A DNA stretch of 64,000 nt, taken from positions 1 through 64,000 of the forward strand of contig JASJFT010000034.1 of assembly GCA_030770425.1 (NCBI GenBank), read 5' to 3'. The position numbers were made by a program, and so were the translations under genes. This document shows, in pieces, positions 10,997-22,554 of this stretch. Source of the stretch: Darksidea phi. Lineage: Eukaryota; Ascomycota; Dothideomycetes; Pleosporales; Lentitheciaceae. Every line of letters begins with the position of its first letter. Position 1 is the first letter of the stretch. The notes below the pieces were generated by a model. It worked only from the letters and a program-made list of their open reading frames with translations, had not been told where the DNA came from and did no database searches.

Positions 10997-11411
10997 ACGT
11001 GTTTTATCAGCAAGCCGGCCACCCCAAAAACTACCAAAAATCAGAAAAACCACGCCTTGATATCTCAACAACGGCTTAATAATAAATTCTGAAACTCTAA
11101 AACTAGGCTTCTATACCTACTTTAAGACTCCTATTAGAGATCTAGAGTAATTAGCCTAGCCGTAATTAAGATATTAAATGATATCGAGTTTTGGCCCCCA
11201 ATTTTAAGCCGAATTGCTATATTACTAGAGCTACTAAATAAATTACCTTCTAAGTCAAATAAGAGTCTTAAAATGACTATATAGAGGTAGTTATGAAATT
11301 TTAGACTTATTTATTAAGCCGTTGTTAAGATATCAAGGCGCGGTTTTTCTGATTTTTGGTGGTTTTTGGGGTGGCCGGCTTGCTGATGTGGCCGGCTTGC
11401 TGATAAAACGA
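10997..11411. mobile_element. MITE-like non-autonomous element, about 415 bp
   Basis: Bounded by terminal inverted repeats of roughly 75-80 bp containing ATCAGCAAGCCGGCCACCCC and TTGATATCTCAACAACGGC. TA dinucleotides flank both ends (10995-10996 and 11412-11413), as for Tc1/mariner/pogo insertions. The right TIR carries the CAGCAAGCCGGCCA unit twice, the left once. The AT-rich interior has no reading frame. The two-unit end design parallels the pogo ends in this window, so it may be mobilised by that transposase. Confidence 0.75.
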
Positions 11412-11863
11412 TACAAGCTACACCCGATGAAGACAAATCCTAAAATAGACCTAATTAGCGGCTGTCCTTGCCCAGCCTAGCTTTGTGCGATGTGTCCTTT
11501 GTTGGCAACCATAAAACCCTTGAGATTCTTAAAGTTCTGTCTTGAAAACAATATTATTCTGTGCCGGCTCGCTTCCCATACTTCTCATAAGACTTAACCT
11601 TGCGACGTCTCCGTATTTGCCCCACTCAAGTCAGCGTATCATAAAGAAGTCGAGCGGCCAGGGCGAGGCGGCGTAAACGCTATTAATAAGGAGCACTTCA
11701 CTTGCTTGTATGGTCGTGCAAGAAATAGAGCCTTTACCCCAATGAATATTAAGTTTACGCTGACTCATTGCAAGGGTCAGCCGATAATTAATACCTTCAC
11801 TAACGTGCGGTACTGCTTAGCCTTGTACAAGGCCGCATGAAATATATTAGTACCTAAGGCTTA

Positions 11864-12014
11864 ACGTGTTTACGTAGCGAGCGGCGAATCTAAGCGAGCG
11901 GCGAACCCCACCAACTTTTTACGACGCGTTACCTATTAACTCTTATAGCTCAACTAACTACTATTCGATTGCCCTACAACGAAGTAGATATCTCCCTAGC
12001 CATCTTAGCTATTA
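11864..12014 (+). mobile_element. 5' end fragment of the pogo element (copy 3)
   Basis: Begins after a TA with a two-unit terminal repeat (AGCGAGCGGCGAATCTAAGC) and continues into the transposase start region (GCTCAACTAACTACTATTCG onward), matching copies 1 and 2. The start codon is ATA instead of ATG. Homology stops near 12014, so only an end remains. Confidence 0.75.
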
Positions 12015-13295
12015 ATACTGTACATCAAAACCTTGCCGTCTTTGGCTATAGTACAGGTGCCGTGACTATGCTTCAGTTGACTCTATAGTGTCCAATCTAT
12101 TCCATCATCCTTCCTGATGCTTGCATACTATCTACATTGCATGCTTTGATTTTCTTCGATGCTAAGGTGTCATTTGCATAAAGATAAAACTCAATATCGG
12201 CGCCTTAGATACGATTTGTTTAATACTATCACTTGCTAACAGTCGCTGCAACTGGGACTAAACAATGGGAATAAAGTCTGCAGATTTTAGCAATGATGTC
12301 TATGGTCATGCAAAGCTGAGCATCATTTATTAAATGGTGCTATAAATTTAATATTGTACTGTACTGAGAGACCAAATCCTCAGTGCTTTATTACTATTCA
12401 GTGTACGCATGTTGTTAGCATAAATGAACTTGTCAGCAGCTGCGTTATGTTGGGGCGGTATTCCGCATTGCGAGAAGGTTCTATCTGACAAAGTACAATC
12501 AGTCCGAGGTCGTGCGATGGGGACGTTGACATGCTCCGTGAGCGTTTTCTTTGTGTGATTATGGTTCAGGAATGTAACGAAGATAACAGGATAACAACAC
12601 CTAAGGTTCGGAATTATGTGGGACACCTGTATGACGGGCTTTACTACAGATGGCTCGATTAGCTTGCATCGTAACGAGTGAGCTTCCTAGCAGGACATAC
12701 ATGGCTACTCGCAAGGGCTGACCAAACCGCTCTATTGCCAACACCAGGCATCGCTCGCTTATTCTTACGCTAATACAAACCAGGTAAGGTCATATGTAGA
12801 CCCCTGTCTGTCAGACTGGGGTATGTGTGCGCGCGAAAACATCAGCGGTGACACTGAATTCGGATGGCACTGTATTTCTTTAGACTTATAGCAATATTTG
12901 TGGTGCGCATGGTCTTTCTAGCTGCTGAAAGTCAAAGTACCTCTCATTTGTCTCGCCACATAGGGTGTCTCGCTACGCAGGGATGGGCGTAATATAGTTC
13001 ATTATTACAGTACAAAAAGCCCCTACAATAGTATAGTTGCGCAATGCAGCTTTTCCTCAGGGAAAAAAAAATTGATATAATCGCGGAGTAAAGTGTTGTA
13101 ATACCTGAATATAAGTTTATTCCGGCACAGGGGGTTTTCCGCCGCGCAGGGGGGGGGGGACGTTAGGCACGATAATCACTTCTCACATAGACCGTATCAT
13201 GAATGGTGTGTTTGTATTAATGCAACATCAAATTTTCTAACTTGTTAAAAATTGAAGCTTTTCCCTAAAGAATAGAGAGCAGTGGAGATTTACTC

Positions 13296-13328
13296 CACGG
13301 GTGCCGCCTCCAGTGTTATCACCTCGTG
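13296..13328. repeat. GC hairpin, diverged copy
   Basis: CACGGGTG pairs with CACCTCGTG (one bulged T) around a CCGCCTCCAGTGTTAT loop. It resembles the B hairpins at 13713 and 13885 in stem and loop, but no A partner is clear beside it. Confidence 0.5.
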
Positions 13329-13689
13329 AGAATAGTGCCGCAAGAATCCATAGATTCATTGGGGTACAAAGGCCAAGCACGGATCTGTTAGGGCTCGGAG
13401 TACGGTAAAGCGACTCTGGTAGAAGTTTAAAGGCTAAACTCAAGTCTATCATGGCTCTCTAAAAGATAAAAATGGTAAACGCGCCGCTAAATATCTATCC
13501 GGCAAAGTCTCTGAGACCCAGCGACAACCAGCGACCCCAACCGTATACTGAGAAGCGTAAACCCGCGAAGGCGCCAACCTATGCACTTTTCACTAACAAA
13601 CATTATGCTTTGTATACAACAATCCTCCTTGCCAGTGCGTAAGCATGCGTAAAGCAAACTCCGCCTTTGAAAAACTGACCAATTCTAAA

Positions 13690-14010
13690 ACATGAAAACG
13701 AGGATGTAGATCCGCAGGCGCCGTCCCAGGCGTAATCACCTTGCGAAATTTAGTTGGGGAATAGAGCCCATGAGACCGTCCCCAGCGTAATTCTTCATGG
13801 GCATATAATTCAAAAAGAAAGCAAAAACTTTTAACCGGACTTTTAGAAGCGCAGCCAACTCCGGAAAAAGCGGGGATTCCGATTCACAGGCGCCGTCCCC
13901 GGCGTAATCGCCTTGTGAATAATGTGTGGGGAAAGGAGCCCACGGGACCGTCCCCGGCGTTATTCCTCGTGGGCATATAACTTTTCAAGAAAAGCAGAAA
14001 CTTTTGATCC
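13690..14010. repeat. 172-bp tandem duplication of a two-hairpin unit
   Basis: Each unit holds hairpin B (13713-13745 and 13885-13917) and hairpin A (13766-13802 and 13938-13974) separated by about 20 nt. In the second unit B is CACAGGCG...CGCCTTGTG and A is GCCCACGG...CTCGTGGGC. Loops share CCGTCCCCGGCGT. The units are exactly 172 bp apart and have diverged, yet changes within stems partly keep pairing (CAC to CGC on one side with GTG to GCG on the other in B). Function unknown; could be a small mobile element or structured RNA. Confidence 0.7.
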
Positions 14011-14132
14011 ATGCCGTACGAAGCCGCGAAATTCGCAAAAAGGAGAAACAGGCCTAAGCCAGTATCGGAATTTCCCCTGCGGCTTCAAATAGGTCTAGGC
14101 CGCACGCAAAGCCGCCTTTCTATGAGTGAAAG

Positions 14133-14160
14133 CAGCTGGCGCAGTCTTTCGTGCCAGCTG
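14133..14160. repeat. Hairpin with 8-bp perfect stem
   Basis: CAGCTGGC and GCCAGCTG pair around a 12-nt loop. It lies 160 bp after the two-hairpin repeats but has a different sequence. Confidence 0.6.
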
Positions 14161-14899
14161 GGATTGGAGCCTCCCCATTAAGGTAGTAGATATCATCACT
14201 ACGTTTTCGTAGCTTCTTCTTCTAAAAACGGCTCCAGATGTTCTATTTTAATAGAAAAAATCATAATTCGTAAGTCGTAATCATGAGTCATGACGGTCAT
14301 AGCGAAGGATTGGGTCGCACGCAAAGCAACCCTTCCCATGCAAGAGATAAGCATCTTACACATATCCTTCGCACTCAGAGCCTCCCGCGGCGCCCGTGGA
14401 AAATCATTACCACTTGTTTGCGCGCCTCCCACCCGCCTACGGCTCTGAGTTGTTGCTAAACTTGCTGAGAAGCTTCGCTTGTTACTTGTTTGTTTTTGTT
14501 GTGCTGACGATTGAGAATTAGTTGAAGATGAGCGAAGAGCACTTTTATATCCAAACGAGTCCGCTTATTGGGCACTTATAATGGAATTGTTCAGACTGCA
14601 CTATGTCAAATGAGAGACAATGTGTGAGAGGTTTACCTTTAGCGAGACATGTGGATAACATAGTAAGTACATATTGCTATGTTGAAGGTGCCATGTTGGG
14701 GCAACGAACCGTGGAAAGAACTAAACATTATTAACTAGGCATAAAACAATGCTCGCCGCTGAAACCGAATTAGGTACGGCATCATTTAGCACCGACATCG
14801 AAACCGCATCAATGCTAAACCTTAGATCCCTCTAGTCGCACTGGCTCGATTGCCCAAGTACGCACTGCCCTTATCGCTGTGCGCACTTTGCATATACCG

Positions 14900-17623
14900 T
14901 CACCCAATATGTTCACGTCTCTCATCATACCTCGGAACGGCGAAATCAACAGCACCGACGCCCTCGTTCAGTCTTGTCGGCGTACTCATGCCCGATTTGG
15001 ACGGCTCGGGCATGAGCTTCGGGTCATCCAGAGACGCGTCTTCGGGGGTCTCTGACTGTACGTTCGAAGGTACAGAGCTATCGTCTGATTTCGTGCTGTT
15101 GGCACGCATTGTGCGTACCGTGAGTCGCCGTCCTATGCCACCTTGTGCGGCTGCAGCGCTCTCCTCAAGTCGAACCACGACTCCAACAGCTCTTTCGTCT
15201 TCTGTAACCTTTGGGTGGCGCTTTGCAAAATAGCGGGCGTACTTGTATAGAGACCTATGCAAAAGTTAGTACGTATCGGCAATGGGTTCAGAGGCGGTGA
15301 CATACCAGTAACAGCTTGCGACGTTGATGAACGTCAAAACAATTTTGTACGGCAAATAGTAAAGGTAGAGAACTACCCAGCCGATGCGCTCGTTCTTCCG
15401 TCGCAGATGCACTTCATTGAAGATGATGACGTTCAGAAAATACATGATGACGGTAGACGCGAGCAGTATACCGCAAAAAGATGGTCGGACATAAAACGAT
15501 ATCGGTAAAATGAAAGGTGTTAAAAGATAGAGAAGGGTTTCGTAAACCTATGAGTACCAGTCAGTGAACACCGCTGTGTAACATGACATCGATGAACTCA
15601 CTTCCTGGAAGACGAAGATCTTAGCACCGATCTCCCACCAGCCCAGCTTCCAGCTGCAGAAAATATACTTCATGTTGTACCACATGCCGTTGACGAAGAA
15701 GAAGTTCCATCGTTTGAATCGCTGCTTGAAGATCGTCATTTCGCCGAACCCGCCTCTCGAGCCACCGCTAGAGAAGAAGACTGCTGTAGGCGTTTCTGTC
15801 TCCACAAACACACTTGAGCACATAGTGATTCGGGAGCCGAGTTCGCGGGCGACATGTCCAAAGAACCAATCTTCAGAGACATTGAAACCAGGGTGCTCGT
15901 TGAAGGTCTTGAGGAGAAGTTTGTTATCCCATAGAGCGATCGCACCGTGAGGAAAGGTGGCCGAGCCGATGCGACCAGCAAATTCGCGCTGCAGACCACT
16001 GAGCTTGTACTCCAGATCCTGTGCTTGTTGGCAGTAGTTGCCCTTCGATGAGTTGGGTCCGACACTCTTAATCGTGTACCCTATGCACTTGACATTTCCT
16101 TTCAGGCGATCAGTCACAACTGGAAAATTTTCCGGTAATGCACAATCGTCATCAATTAACAGCACGTTCTTGAAAGCTTTGGCAGCGTGGCAGCCAACAA
16201 ACTGGGCAACCAGTTTGCATCCTATTGGTGACCAGATATGGTTGACACCATATGGCCGGCACACCTCCTCGGTGTTATCGAGTGGTTCGGGGCTGTTTCC
16301 GTTGGCGATGACGAAGATGTGCGATGGGGGAAAGATCTTGAGTGCTGCTTCGAGTGTTGCGGCGATTAGGTTGGCGGACTTGTAGCAAGGGATTAAGAGC
16401 GCAGTATCGTGAACATTTGGTTGAACTTTGGTTTCGGTCGTGACTTCTTCGGGTGGCGGATCGTTTTCAAAGAAGATGAGGAGCGGCGCAAATGCGTAAC
16501 TACCGACAGCGTAAGCATACGAGAATGATCAACGAGAAGAGACGTCTTACAAGAGGGCTATACCAAGCACAATGCTAAAGCCACCAGCGAAGACGAACTT
16601 GTTGGCCACAACCCAGTACAGCCACCATACAGCTCCGTTCCAGAGCGGGATTCCTACCAGAACGAAGTAGATGAAGAGCAAACTGAAGGTATATAACCCG
16701 TACTCGAAGCCAATCTGCACCCACTTGTTTCTCTGCAACTTCTGCCCTCGCCTTTTGGCCTTCTCAAAGGTATCGCGTATGGTGCTCGTCCGAGATAAGC
16801 TAGTGTAGGAAGCATTGGTTAGCTTCCTCTGAAGCGCATTCGGGACGATAGCATCGGCAATCGCCTCCAGGGTACCTCTCCTGGGTCTTCCCCCTTGAGG
16901 CACGTATATTCTCCTGGGTTCATTCATTCCAGTATCGGATTGCTCATCCTCAGTGCGGTTCGTGTGATCACTAGAGAAAGAGTTCCTTTTTGTAGAGAAC
17001 GGATTCGTTGTCGATCGGGACGAAGAGCTTCTCGAAACGCCACCCGAAGGATCATCAAATGGGTTTGATAGAGCTCCGGGTTGGGAGGCGTGAGTGCCAT
17101 GCTGAGGCGCATGTTTGCAGAGCTCCTGGATCGAAGGTTTTGGGCTCAGTGTCAACCGCTCTGAAACTCCCGGTGTGTATGAAAGTCTCCAACTCCGCCG
17201 CGGGAGGTTAGATGTCGGCAAGCTTTGCCTGTTGGGATTGAGAAATTTATCCTCGTTATCGGAAGTGCACGCTGATTGCTCCCCTCGTGAAGCGACTCGA
17301 GCCGCCGCTGCTCGAGATGGTGGTCTGGAAGTGGTAGGTGTTGATGTTTGAATAGGCACGGTCAAGGCTCTGTGAATAGCTGGCCTTGATCTGCTGCGGT
17401 TCGCGCGGTTCGAAAAAAGTCGCCATGTGGGATTGTCTCTTACAGTTAGTTGGCGCTGGGGTTCCCAGTTGGGTGTCTCTCCAAAATCTCGAGCAGATCT
17501 TATGGCGCCAGCTGCTTGAAGCAGATGAGCTGGGATGACGACATCGGCGGTTAAAGATCTTCTCTGAGTGCGTGAATGATCTTTACGAAAGGAGGCGTCG
17601 AAGTCGTGCTGTGAGGTGTTCAT
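14900..17623 (-). CDS. GT2: Family 2 glycosyltransferase (polysaccharide synthase-like)
   Basis: Joined as complement(14900..15254, 15306..15547, 15602..16499, 16551..17623): four exons, introns of 51, 54 and 51 bp, 855 residues. A long Ser/Arg-rich cytosolic N-terminus precedes membrane segments (LYTFSLLFIYFVLVGIPLW and the following one), then the GT-A domain: ALLIPCYKSANLIAA, the DDD motif in LLIDDDCALP, EDWFFG, and the processive-synthase QRFKRW motif, then more membrane segments and an acidic tail. This arrangement matches fungal GT2 proteins such as those I recall as ZtGT2/FgGT2, needed for hyphal growth on surfaces and virulence. It acts at the plasma membrane; the polymer is unknown. 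ATG at 17623 is the first in frame. Confidence 0.88.
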
Positions 17624-20600
17624 GATGAGTCCAATTGGCTGTAGGATGCACACTTTCTGGGGGGGGAAGGCTGGTTCATACCGTTTGGTACTCCTCAGAG
17701 GCCGCTGAAGTGCCGAGGACTTGGTAATGGATTTATTCCGGCTACCTCATTACGCACGTTTGAATAGCACGGTCTCTCAGCGGACATGTGGGTCAGTGAT
17801 CGTCTTGCCTCTTACACCAATATTGGCATCAAGGATGGCACCGTGGTATTTAGGAAAGATTAGCTAGATCTTTTAGTTAACAAGTCGGACGCTACCGGTC
17901 CAGTGGTTCCATGTCTAGTGTATGTCGCTTGTGGAGATGGTGGCCAAAACAGTATTCGTCACGCCCCTTTCGGACGCAAACGGGCTACATCAGAACTTCT
18001 CATATACTACAATCTGGCGGGGGGCTATGTTCTGTGTTCAGCATTGGGGGAAGAGGTTGCCAGTATTCTATGAGGTTTTTTCACAAATGTGCTAGTCAGT
18101 GTGCTCTAGGAGACTTCGAGTGTAGTCACACCGTGTATGGACGGGCTATTTCCGAGAAAATTGGGTTTTAACTTCGGTGCCTGACCGGAAGCCTCAGCCG
18201 TCCAAGACGGATGCGGCTCTGCAGGGGGTCCAAGACACGTCGGTCGCTAGTCAGGAACGTGGGCTCGCCTTTGGAGAACAGGCTCCGACTACACGGTCAT
18301 TTGAAGAATGGAACTACGCGTTATGTAACTGAAACTCTACGGTTGGATATAGTCCATCATCGGTCAGCACTAAGGGAGATGCTGAGAAACATTTCTGGCT
18401 GATGCGTGCCGATCCCACGTTCAACGTCAATTGACTAAGCCTCCTACCTTGCAAGCCACCTGGAAAGGATGGGAATAAGCGGGTCGGTGGAAGAACTAAA
18501 ATGCCCATATCCCAGGTACCACCAGTGGTAGACTAGAACGTGAGATCCGTCCTAGCGTGACGGCATCGGACCGTTCGGCAAGTTTCAAAGCTCAGCAGGT
18601 CAAGCTGTATCGGGCTTGGTGACGTTGCAAGCTCTTCCTAATCTGGGTATCGCGCAATGATGTACTTGAAGTTTCGGATTCGGGCCGATCGAATCTATTT
18701 TCATGGAGATTGAGGAATGGGCTCTGAAAGATCGGCGGACAAACTTTCGGCCTATAAACTTAGCACGTCCATATTAACGTTCGCGCTCCAACAATTGCAT
18801 ACTATGTAAGACATAATTAAACCCATTGGCCGGTTCAACCAGGACCAGCAATGGCATTCAAAGAAAACGAAAACGGAACGCGCACCGACAATGATCTCGC
18901 AAATGAAAGAAGCGCAAAGCAACACGTTTACTTTTCACTTGACGCGTGTAGATCTAGCGCCCGAAAATTTGGCACGTGGCATGATGAGGTTGGCAAGGGA
19001 CAAGTGCGGCGCGACATATGCAATACTACATGGCCTTCACGCACATCCATGCGGCCCCCGACATCCGACGATTTGACTCATTGAAGACTATGACTTGAAG
19101 CTATCAACCGCGATAGCGTCAGTAATACACATAACCTTGAGAGTAGCCGTTTATGAGTGAAGAGTGTTGCAATGAGCCTTGAGCCTCTATTCTACAACCT
19201 ACGTCCATCTGAAAGCCTAGTCTGGTAAACCATTACCTAGAAAAGAAAGCCAAAAACATGCGACCTAATACCATTAATGCAAATCTCGCCTCTGCACCCG
19301 GCCCCCAGCTCCTCCGAACATCTTGTGCCCTGGAAGCCATCTAGCACCCATCACGCGCTGAGCCTTCCCTCGCCTTCCCCTGCTCCGGCGGCGATCGCGG
19401 CGCCCACACCATCATCACAATCCCAATACCTCATATTCCCTCACCCCCACCTGTGGCACCCCCTTCATATCCGGCTTACTATACGTCCTTCCAGGCGCAA
19501 TTACCCTTCCAATCTCCTTGTTTCAGTGATTCGCGCACCTCCGATCTCTATAAAACTGAAAAACGCCACCGGCGTCAGGACGCACCGATTTAATCCCATT
19601 TCTCGGATTCATCCTAGCCTAGAAAAAGGGGCAGACAGCTATGACGGCATCGAAGGGGTACCAGTGGCATGGTAGAGCGCAGTTAGTGTTTTCGCTGAGA
19701 TAGACGACGCCTGGGGTACCGCGGGGGGCGGTGGCGCAGGGAGGCAGTTGGTAGAAGGAGAAGGGTTAGGAGGAGGAGGGAGATGGCGGGTGTGTATTGG
19801 TAGTGGGCATGTTGATGGCGGATGTGCTTTGACGGTATGGTTGTGTTGTAGGCAAGACGCCGATGATGACAGCGCCCTGTTGTTAACTTGGCGTTCAGTA
19901 AGATGTGTCCAAGTTGATACAGCGCGGGTGTATGCTCGTAGATGCAAGCTAGCAAATGGACGAGCAAAGGTGTTTTAGGTACCGCGCTTGGGTGAGTCGG
20001 CGTGCAAGGACACTGTATTTCGAGTGCAGCCACCAAACGCAGCAGCCGTGTTTTTCAGGCCCACCCTTTCCAAAAATACGTCAACAATTATGATTTGGTT
20101 TGGATTGCACAGACAGAGTTTCTTTTGTAAGGTCCGCACGAAACGTGAGCATTGCTTGGTGAGTCAGTCTGCAATGACGCTGTATCTCAAGTGCAAGCCA
20201 CCCAGCGTAGCAACCGCATCCTTCAATCGTCGGCGTAGGACCAATTCACCCTTTCAAACAAAACTAGTTAGCCACTGCAAACGAGTGGCTAGGGCCGTTG
20301 GTTTTAGTGTTACATGTATGGATTCGGATTTTCGTTCGACCTAGTCACAGAGGCTATGCAAGCTTTCTTCGTGTACAGCAGTAGCGAAAGAGCCATATTT
20401 GTAGTTCGCATAGAGCAGAAGTTAGCGTTCTGTGTGTATAACCCAAGGCAATTAGGTTTATAACTGTCGTTTTAGTTGCATGTGGATTGTGCGTTGGCTA
20501 TGGAAGCAGGCTAGGTTGCTTGCTATCTCTGTCTTAAGTGCTGGGAGGAGAAAACTGTGTGGCGTTGATAAACTGTGGAGACGCCTACTTATATCATTAG

Positions 20601-20822
20601 TTGAGTAGGATTTGCTGGGCAGACGACAAACAGCTATGTGAGAAGTTCACGCTTAATAGCATAGTGGTGCAAACAGAACACGGAACATTTGGTCCTGACG
20701 TAATCGTGATATTCAAGATATACCAGCAAAGGCAAGAGCTTGCTCGACTAACCATAAGTCTACTATGTCATGCAACTATTCACTACCCCTAACCCATCCA
20801 TCCATCCGGCACCACCACTCCC
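17624..20822. other. Gene-poor region, 3.2 kb
   Basis: Several short frames (17911-18171, 18851-19084, 19277-19675, 19639-20036) lack domains, splice continuity or credible codon use. 19985-20300 contains a diverged direct repeat, listed separately. I see no gene. Confidence 0.5.
19985..20300. repeat. Diverged direct repeat, unit about 170 bp
   Basis: TGGGTGAGTCGGCGTGCAAG (about 19989) and the following 60 bp recur about 170 bp later in mutated form (TTGGTGAGTCAGTCTGCAAT, about 20156). The first unit ends with AAGGTCCGCACGAAAC (20129-20144), found again at 61165-61180. Confidence 0.6.
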
Positions 20823-21916
20823 CTACGACCCCTCCAACGCATCCGTCGTCAAATTATAAATCTTCTGGATGCCCTTCAACTGGCCCTCAAAATCGATTTC
20901 CAAATCCTTAAGCAATCCATCCTGGAAGCCAAACACCCACCCATGTACAATGGGATACCCATGTTTAGCATACTGCTGCTGAACCGCGGCCGTCTTGATA
21001 ATATTGCGCGCCTGCTCGAGCACGTTGAACTCGACGAGCTTGTCGTACTTGGCGTCGCCCTCGACGTTGTCGAGGTCGGCTTCGTGTAGCCGGTATACGT
21101 CGCGGATGTTGCGCAGCCAGGGGTTCAAGAGGCCCATGTCTTTGGGCGTCATGGCGGCTTTGACGCCGCCGCAGCCGTAGTGCCCGCAGACGACGATGTG
21201 CTTGACGTGTAGGTGGCGGACGGCGTAGTTTATTACGGACATTACGTTCAGGTCGGTCGAACAGACTAGGTTCGCGATGTTGCGGTGGATGAACATCTCG
21301 CCGGGGCCGAGCCCCGTGATGGCTTCGGCGGGGATGCGGGAGTCTGAGCAGCCTGGCAAGTGTGTTAATTAGATCTTGTACAAGGTCATCGGTTATGCAA
21401 TTGACGTCCAAGGAGCCTGGAGTAGAATGCTATCTCTCCATATCCGCGGAGATGTCCAAAGACGACGGGGAAGAAAGAACGAGAGCAAAACTTACCAATC
21501 CAAAGATACTCCGGACTCTGACCGGCACTCAGATCCTTAAAGAATTCAGGCTTCTTCTTCTTCATTTCCTCAACCCACTTCTTATTGTTCTCGAAGATGC
21601 GATCATGGCTCTGTTGGAGATATTTGCGCACCTCCTGCGGTGGCTTCTCGTCCAACTCGTGGGACGACATTCTTCCACTACTGCTCGAACAATACCCTCT
21701 CTTCCGCAATCCAAACGCAAGGCGAGGTCCAAGGCGCGTCGATGTCTCACTCAATAGCCGGTGTTGAATGCGCACACGAGGGGAAGAAGAAGCTCTAGCA
21801 GCGAAATCGGAAAAGGCGAGCGGACGGGGTACAAATACCCCCCCTCCACTAGCAGCTCCGCCAGCGCGGCGGAAGGCGCGGGGTGAAACCCGCGCGCCAA
21901 AACCCAACCACAGCAT
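20823..21916 (-). CDS. Beta-class carbonic anhydrase
   Basis: Reversible hydration of CO2 to bicarbonate. Joined as complement(20823..21352, 21496..21916), one 143-bp intron, 316 residues from the ATG at 21916 or 234 from the ATG at 21670. Numbering from the shorter form: zinc ligands C60 (in CSDSR), H116 and C119 (in CGHYGCGG), and the D62/R64 dyad, so the site is complete. The 82 extra N-terminal residues are rich in Arg, Ala and Ser with no acidic start, like a mitochondrial presequence; the short form would be cytosolic. Two forms from one gene are plausible but not shown. A foldback repeat lies about 200 bp upstream of the longer start. Confidence 0.92.
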
Positions 21917-22554
21917 CGCTCTGCCCTCCCTTCTCCGAGGATTGTTGAGGTTGAGCAGAGAGGGAAAGGAGCTGATTGGGCAACCAATGTTGAAAAAGGA
22001 CTTCGCTGTGCCGATTGGGTCGTAGCGCGCCAAGCACACGGCTCCGACGATAGGAAGAACCAGCGTCGGGTTCGGACGGTGGGGCGGGGAAGGACGACCA
22101 ACGAGATTGCGATCGAACCCCGAGTCGCCCGCTGTATGTGGTAACATGCCCTCGGGGCGAAGAGGCCCAAAACAAGTCGAGATTTTTTGCCCTTTCGACC
22201 CGAGGGGATGTTAACCCATACAGCGGGCGACCCAGGGATTGCTTTGTGAGAAACGCGACTACCCTAAGACGATCGCCCTTGGGTACGATGGATGACGTGC
22301 GGCAGGCGGTGTGGCAGCTTAGAGGAGGGAAGTTGAGGGAATTAATGCAGAGGGAGAGGCTCGATGACGCCAAGGGGCTAATACGAGTACGCCGAACACA
22401 GCGATGACGAAGTTGTATGACGCTCACATAGGTATGATATGCGCATGTGCGGATCAAGGAACAGTATGTAGACCAAATTGGGTATCAATGCCATTCTTCC
22501 ACCGAACCAATACGCTTCCGATCCGCCTCAAAGCAGCAACCCGCCTTTTACATA
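21917..22554. other. Upstream region of carbonic anhydrase, 3' of dysferlin gene
   Basis: No gene. Contains an inverted repeat (22124-22231). Several overlapping frames on both strands are composition artefacts of GC-rich DNA. Confidence 0.6.
22124..22231. repeat. Foldback inverted repeat with 38-bp arms
   Basis: Arms 22124-22161 and 22194-22231 match at 34 of 38 positions (arm starts GTCGCCCGCTGTATG) with a 32-nt spacer. This would form a strong hairpin in DNA or RNA. It may be a tiny MITE; no clear target duplication is seen. Confidence 0.8.

Larger units (their letters stand above)
12015..14899. other. Gene-poor region with structured repeats
   Basis: No open frame here looks coding on either strand. 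The left third has scattered AT-rich sequence and a poly-G run near 13146-13158. The right half carries a family of GC-rich hairpins, described separately. The GCACGCAAAGC motif appears twice (about 14102 and 14313). Confidence 0.5.

Noticed and set aside
13146..13158. Poly-G run as a possible regulatory motif
   Set aside because: A simple homopolymer with no nearby gene.
13690..14010. CRISPR-like array
   Set aside because: Only two 172-bp units, no regular short repeat/spacer pattern, and the sequence is eukaryotic.
17911..18402. Two plus-strand frames after the GT2 promoter
   Set aside because: Short, unlinked and without recognisable protein features.
19277..19675. Pro/Ser-rich 132-codon frame
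   Set aside because: Low-complexity composition, no signal peptide or domain, overlapping frames on the other strand equally long.
21768..22457. Several GC-rich frames on both strands upstream of carbonic anhydrase
   Set aside because: Composition artefacts; they overlap the foldback repeat and each other.
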